Positions 62,086 through 64,000 of a DNA stretch of 64,000 bases are shown here, piece after piece. Source of the DNA: Cristatella mucedo (Eukaryota > Bryozoa > Phylactolaemata > Cristatellidae); NCBI GenBank assembly GCA_009760855.2, contig WPIO01000095.1:1271001-1335000 (forward strand). The letters run 5' to 3'. Every line of letters starts with the position of its first letter. The stretch's first letter is position 1. Made by a program: the position numbers and the translations under genes. Below the pieces are notes generated by a model. That model was not told where the DNA came from. It saw only the letters and a list, made by a program, of their open reading frames with translations, and ran no database searches.

Positions 62086-64000
62086 ATTTACTGAATGTTT
62101 AGGGCTTACTTAGCCACGGTTGCTCCTATGGAGTTCTGGTGTTGACATGTCATATCAACATATATACAAATTATTGTAGAATTGCCTTTGCCTTATATGT
62201 ATTGCTATTTGTTGCTGAAAAAGCACTGTTAATAATTTTAAAAGCGTCGGTAGTTGCTAACGATTGCAATTTACTCTCTTTAATGGCTGCTAATGCACGA
62301 GAGTTGTTTTCGTGTGGCCTTTGGGTGGCTAGCCACAAAAAACAGGTATGGCATTTTTGCAAAAGAAAATAAATTGCTATTGATTTTTAATACGTTGTCA
62401 GCTGTTAGTGGTTTCTAGGGTACTTGCTCGATGGTGCTTAATGTGTGTGGGGGTTTTGACTCCTTAGTTAATTGCTATTGATTGGGTAGTGCACTCGCTT
62501 TAAAAATAATGAAATTTGGCTTGAATTACTGCAGACATGCATTTATGGCTTCTTGAAGCCACAGCTTCTTGCTTTTGACGGTGTTTCCTGGTGCTCGTTG
62601 TTCATCTAAAAGGACTCTAAGGAATTACGACAATGGTATTTTCCAATTAACCGGGACAGCAACTTCGAAACAGTTCTAAAACGGACCTTGTCCTGAAGGT
62701 TTGGATCCGAGATGTGAAAAAAGGTTTCTGGATTCTTCCAAAGATAAAGGTTCCTAAATATTCTGAGAAACGCAAGTATGGGAAATGGCTAAAAGTTGAT
62801 AGGAGATAAGCACGAAATTGAATGCAAGTGCGAGAGTAAAATCAGCCCCTACCATTTTGAAAGTACGTGACGTAGGTGAGCACGTCACTCCGTCGTGAAC
62901 GGAAGTCTCCTGACTCTACTCTAAATCTTACTTTCTCTTTGCTGCGTGAACTCTGTTGATGGGCGATGCCTGGTGGACACTGGAAGACGCTCGGGCTTTG
63001 CGTGCGCTGTAGAAATCTCGCCTCTCTGTAATCTTGGGGTCTTTTTGGCTTTGCTGAGCTGGAGTGGACTGGCGGAGATACATTACATAAGTCACTGCTG
63101 CTTTGCTCTCCGGTGGGCATATGGAATGAAAGCCTGCCGGCATCGGTATGGTGCTTGGAAGGTCTAACAAGTGCGCGGTCGAGCACGCACGAAAAGCACT
63201 GTCTTCGCTCATATTTAGTGTGGCCGTTTCGTGTAAGCATCAAGGCCCCACTAGGCGCCATACAAATTCAATTATCGTCAGCGGTCGTAGCAAGAGAGAA
63301 TGAATCGACGGTTCTCAGTAAAGGCGACTCGAGAACGAGCATTAAAGGAGTTCGTAACTCTGGAATGAGCTTTGGCGAGAACAAGTAAAATTACTCACCC
63401 ACGCATACAAAAACCCAGAAGCTTTGATTGGTTGGTCCGGCATGGCTGAACAAGCAGCTACTGTGCTGGCTCCCCAAACTGTCGACGTGTATTCTGAGTC
63501 AAAGCGGCGCTTGCGTGTCTCCGACTCCAATGTGGTGGTCCAACGTTTCCGCAGAACAGTATTTTAGGGGCAGGTTTAAAAATAAATATTAAAATTAACA
63601 AATAAATTTCGCCCACCAACGCAGATTATTAATTTACATCAACGGCGGCAATGAATTCGACAGTTTAATTTGGCTGTGACGGTAGCGGTACCTTGACAGC
63701 GGACCATGACCGTCAGCAGTACGTTGACGGCGGCAATGAATTGATTAATCTCATGGACTGGCTTATTCATTTGCTAATTTCCTTCCGGTGCTGCAATTAA
63801 ATGAAAAATAAAATTTGCGAAAGTGGCGCACGCTCGCGACGGATATAAGCAATTAACGGAAACAAGCCCTTGGGCTGCCACAGTCTGGCAGAAGACAAAA
63901 AGAGAGAAATTCTGACCGGCAATGCAGCTCCAGGGTGTCGCTTCAAGACCCGTGCGGACCGTCGGGGCACTGTGGCTCCACAGCGATAGAAGCACGAAGC
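62086..64000. other. No gene recognised
   Basis: AT-rich to 62800, then mixed composition. Open frames of 60-140 codons overlap on both strands at 62840-63530 and show no domain. A near-duplicate GGCGGCAATGAATT occurs at 63642 and 63730 with ACGGTAGCGGTACCTTGAC-like sequence between. Confidence 0.4.

Noticed and set aside
62842-63388. Open frames of 73-139 codons on both strands
   Set aside because: They overlap each other on opposite strands and show no recognisable domain; length alone is not enough.

Overview
This is animal (metazoan) nuclear DNA. The coding sequence is split into many short exons with GT-AG introns, and most of the rest is non-LTR retrotransposon debris, tRNA-derived SINEs and microsatellites. 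There is no prokaryotic-style gene packing. The L2/CR1-like LINEs, the AP-4 mu-like exon and the high intron density suggest an invertebrate with conserved gene structure (lophotrochozoan, cephalochordate or similar). I cannot name the species.

Layout. (1) 247-462: last coding exon of an adaptor-complex mu subunit, closest in my reading to AP-4 mu, whose other exons lie to the left of the window. (2) About 463-7000: no gene recognised, with a SINE and a reverse-strand LINE. (3) 7068-13960: a decayed tandem copy of the main gene. It keeps an exon-2-like piece, a doubtful exon-3-like piece, an exon-4-like piece split by a 246-bp retroelement with an 8-bp target duplication, and a 3'-end segment with its poly(A) signal. 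A separate 446-bp inverted-repeat element carrying a 60-codon ORF with a PCNA-binding-type motif lies at 12385-12830. (4) 15638-59605: one complete gene in 16 coding exons on the + strand, encoding a 641-residue DUF885-family protein. It has a signal peptide, eleven N-glycosylation sequons, a metallopeptidase-like [10 protein letters not shown] motif, a downstream EGWALYAE motif and a GPI-anchor-like C-terminus. The exon lengths sum to 1926 nt, all phases join, and every intron is GT-AG. (5) 59606-64000: the 3'UTR, LINE and SINE debris, a reverse-strand LINE piece from the endonuclease-RT linker into the RT domain, and about 2 kb with nothing recognised.

Repeats. Most mobile DNA is one L2-like LINE family. 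Its 3' tail is a short stem-loop around a GAGATTAAGTTCTCT-like core, followed by ATT repeats. The best copy (43174-44775) has a nearly open RT ORF. A tRNA-headed SINE family (SINE-A) ends in nearly the same tail, so it is probably mobilised by this LINE. A second tRNA-headed family (SINE-B) has a different tail, and a second LINE family ends in a (CATT)n microsatellite. The intron between exons 9 and 10 (9.9 kb) and the one between exons 12 and 13 (6.0 kb) owe much of their length to these insertions.

The most interesting content is the complete DUF885 ectoenzyme-like gene beside its own fossil duplicate. A LINE fragment lies at the same relative position downstream of both copies, so it was already there when the segment duplicated.
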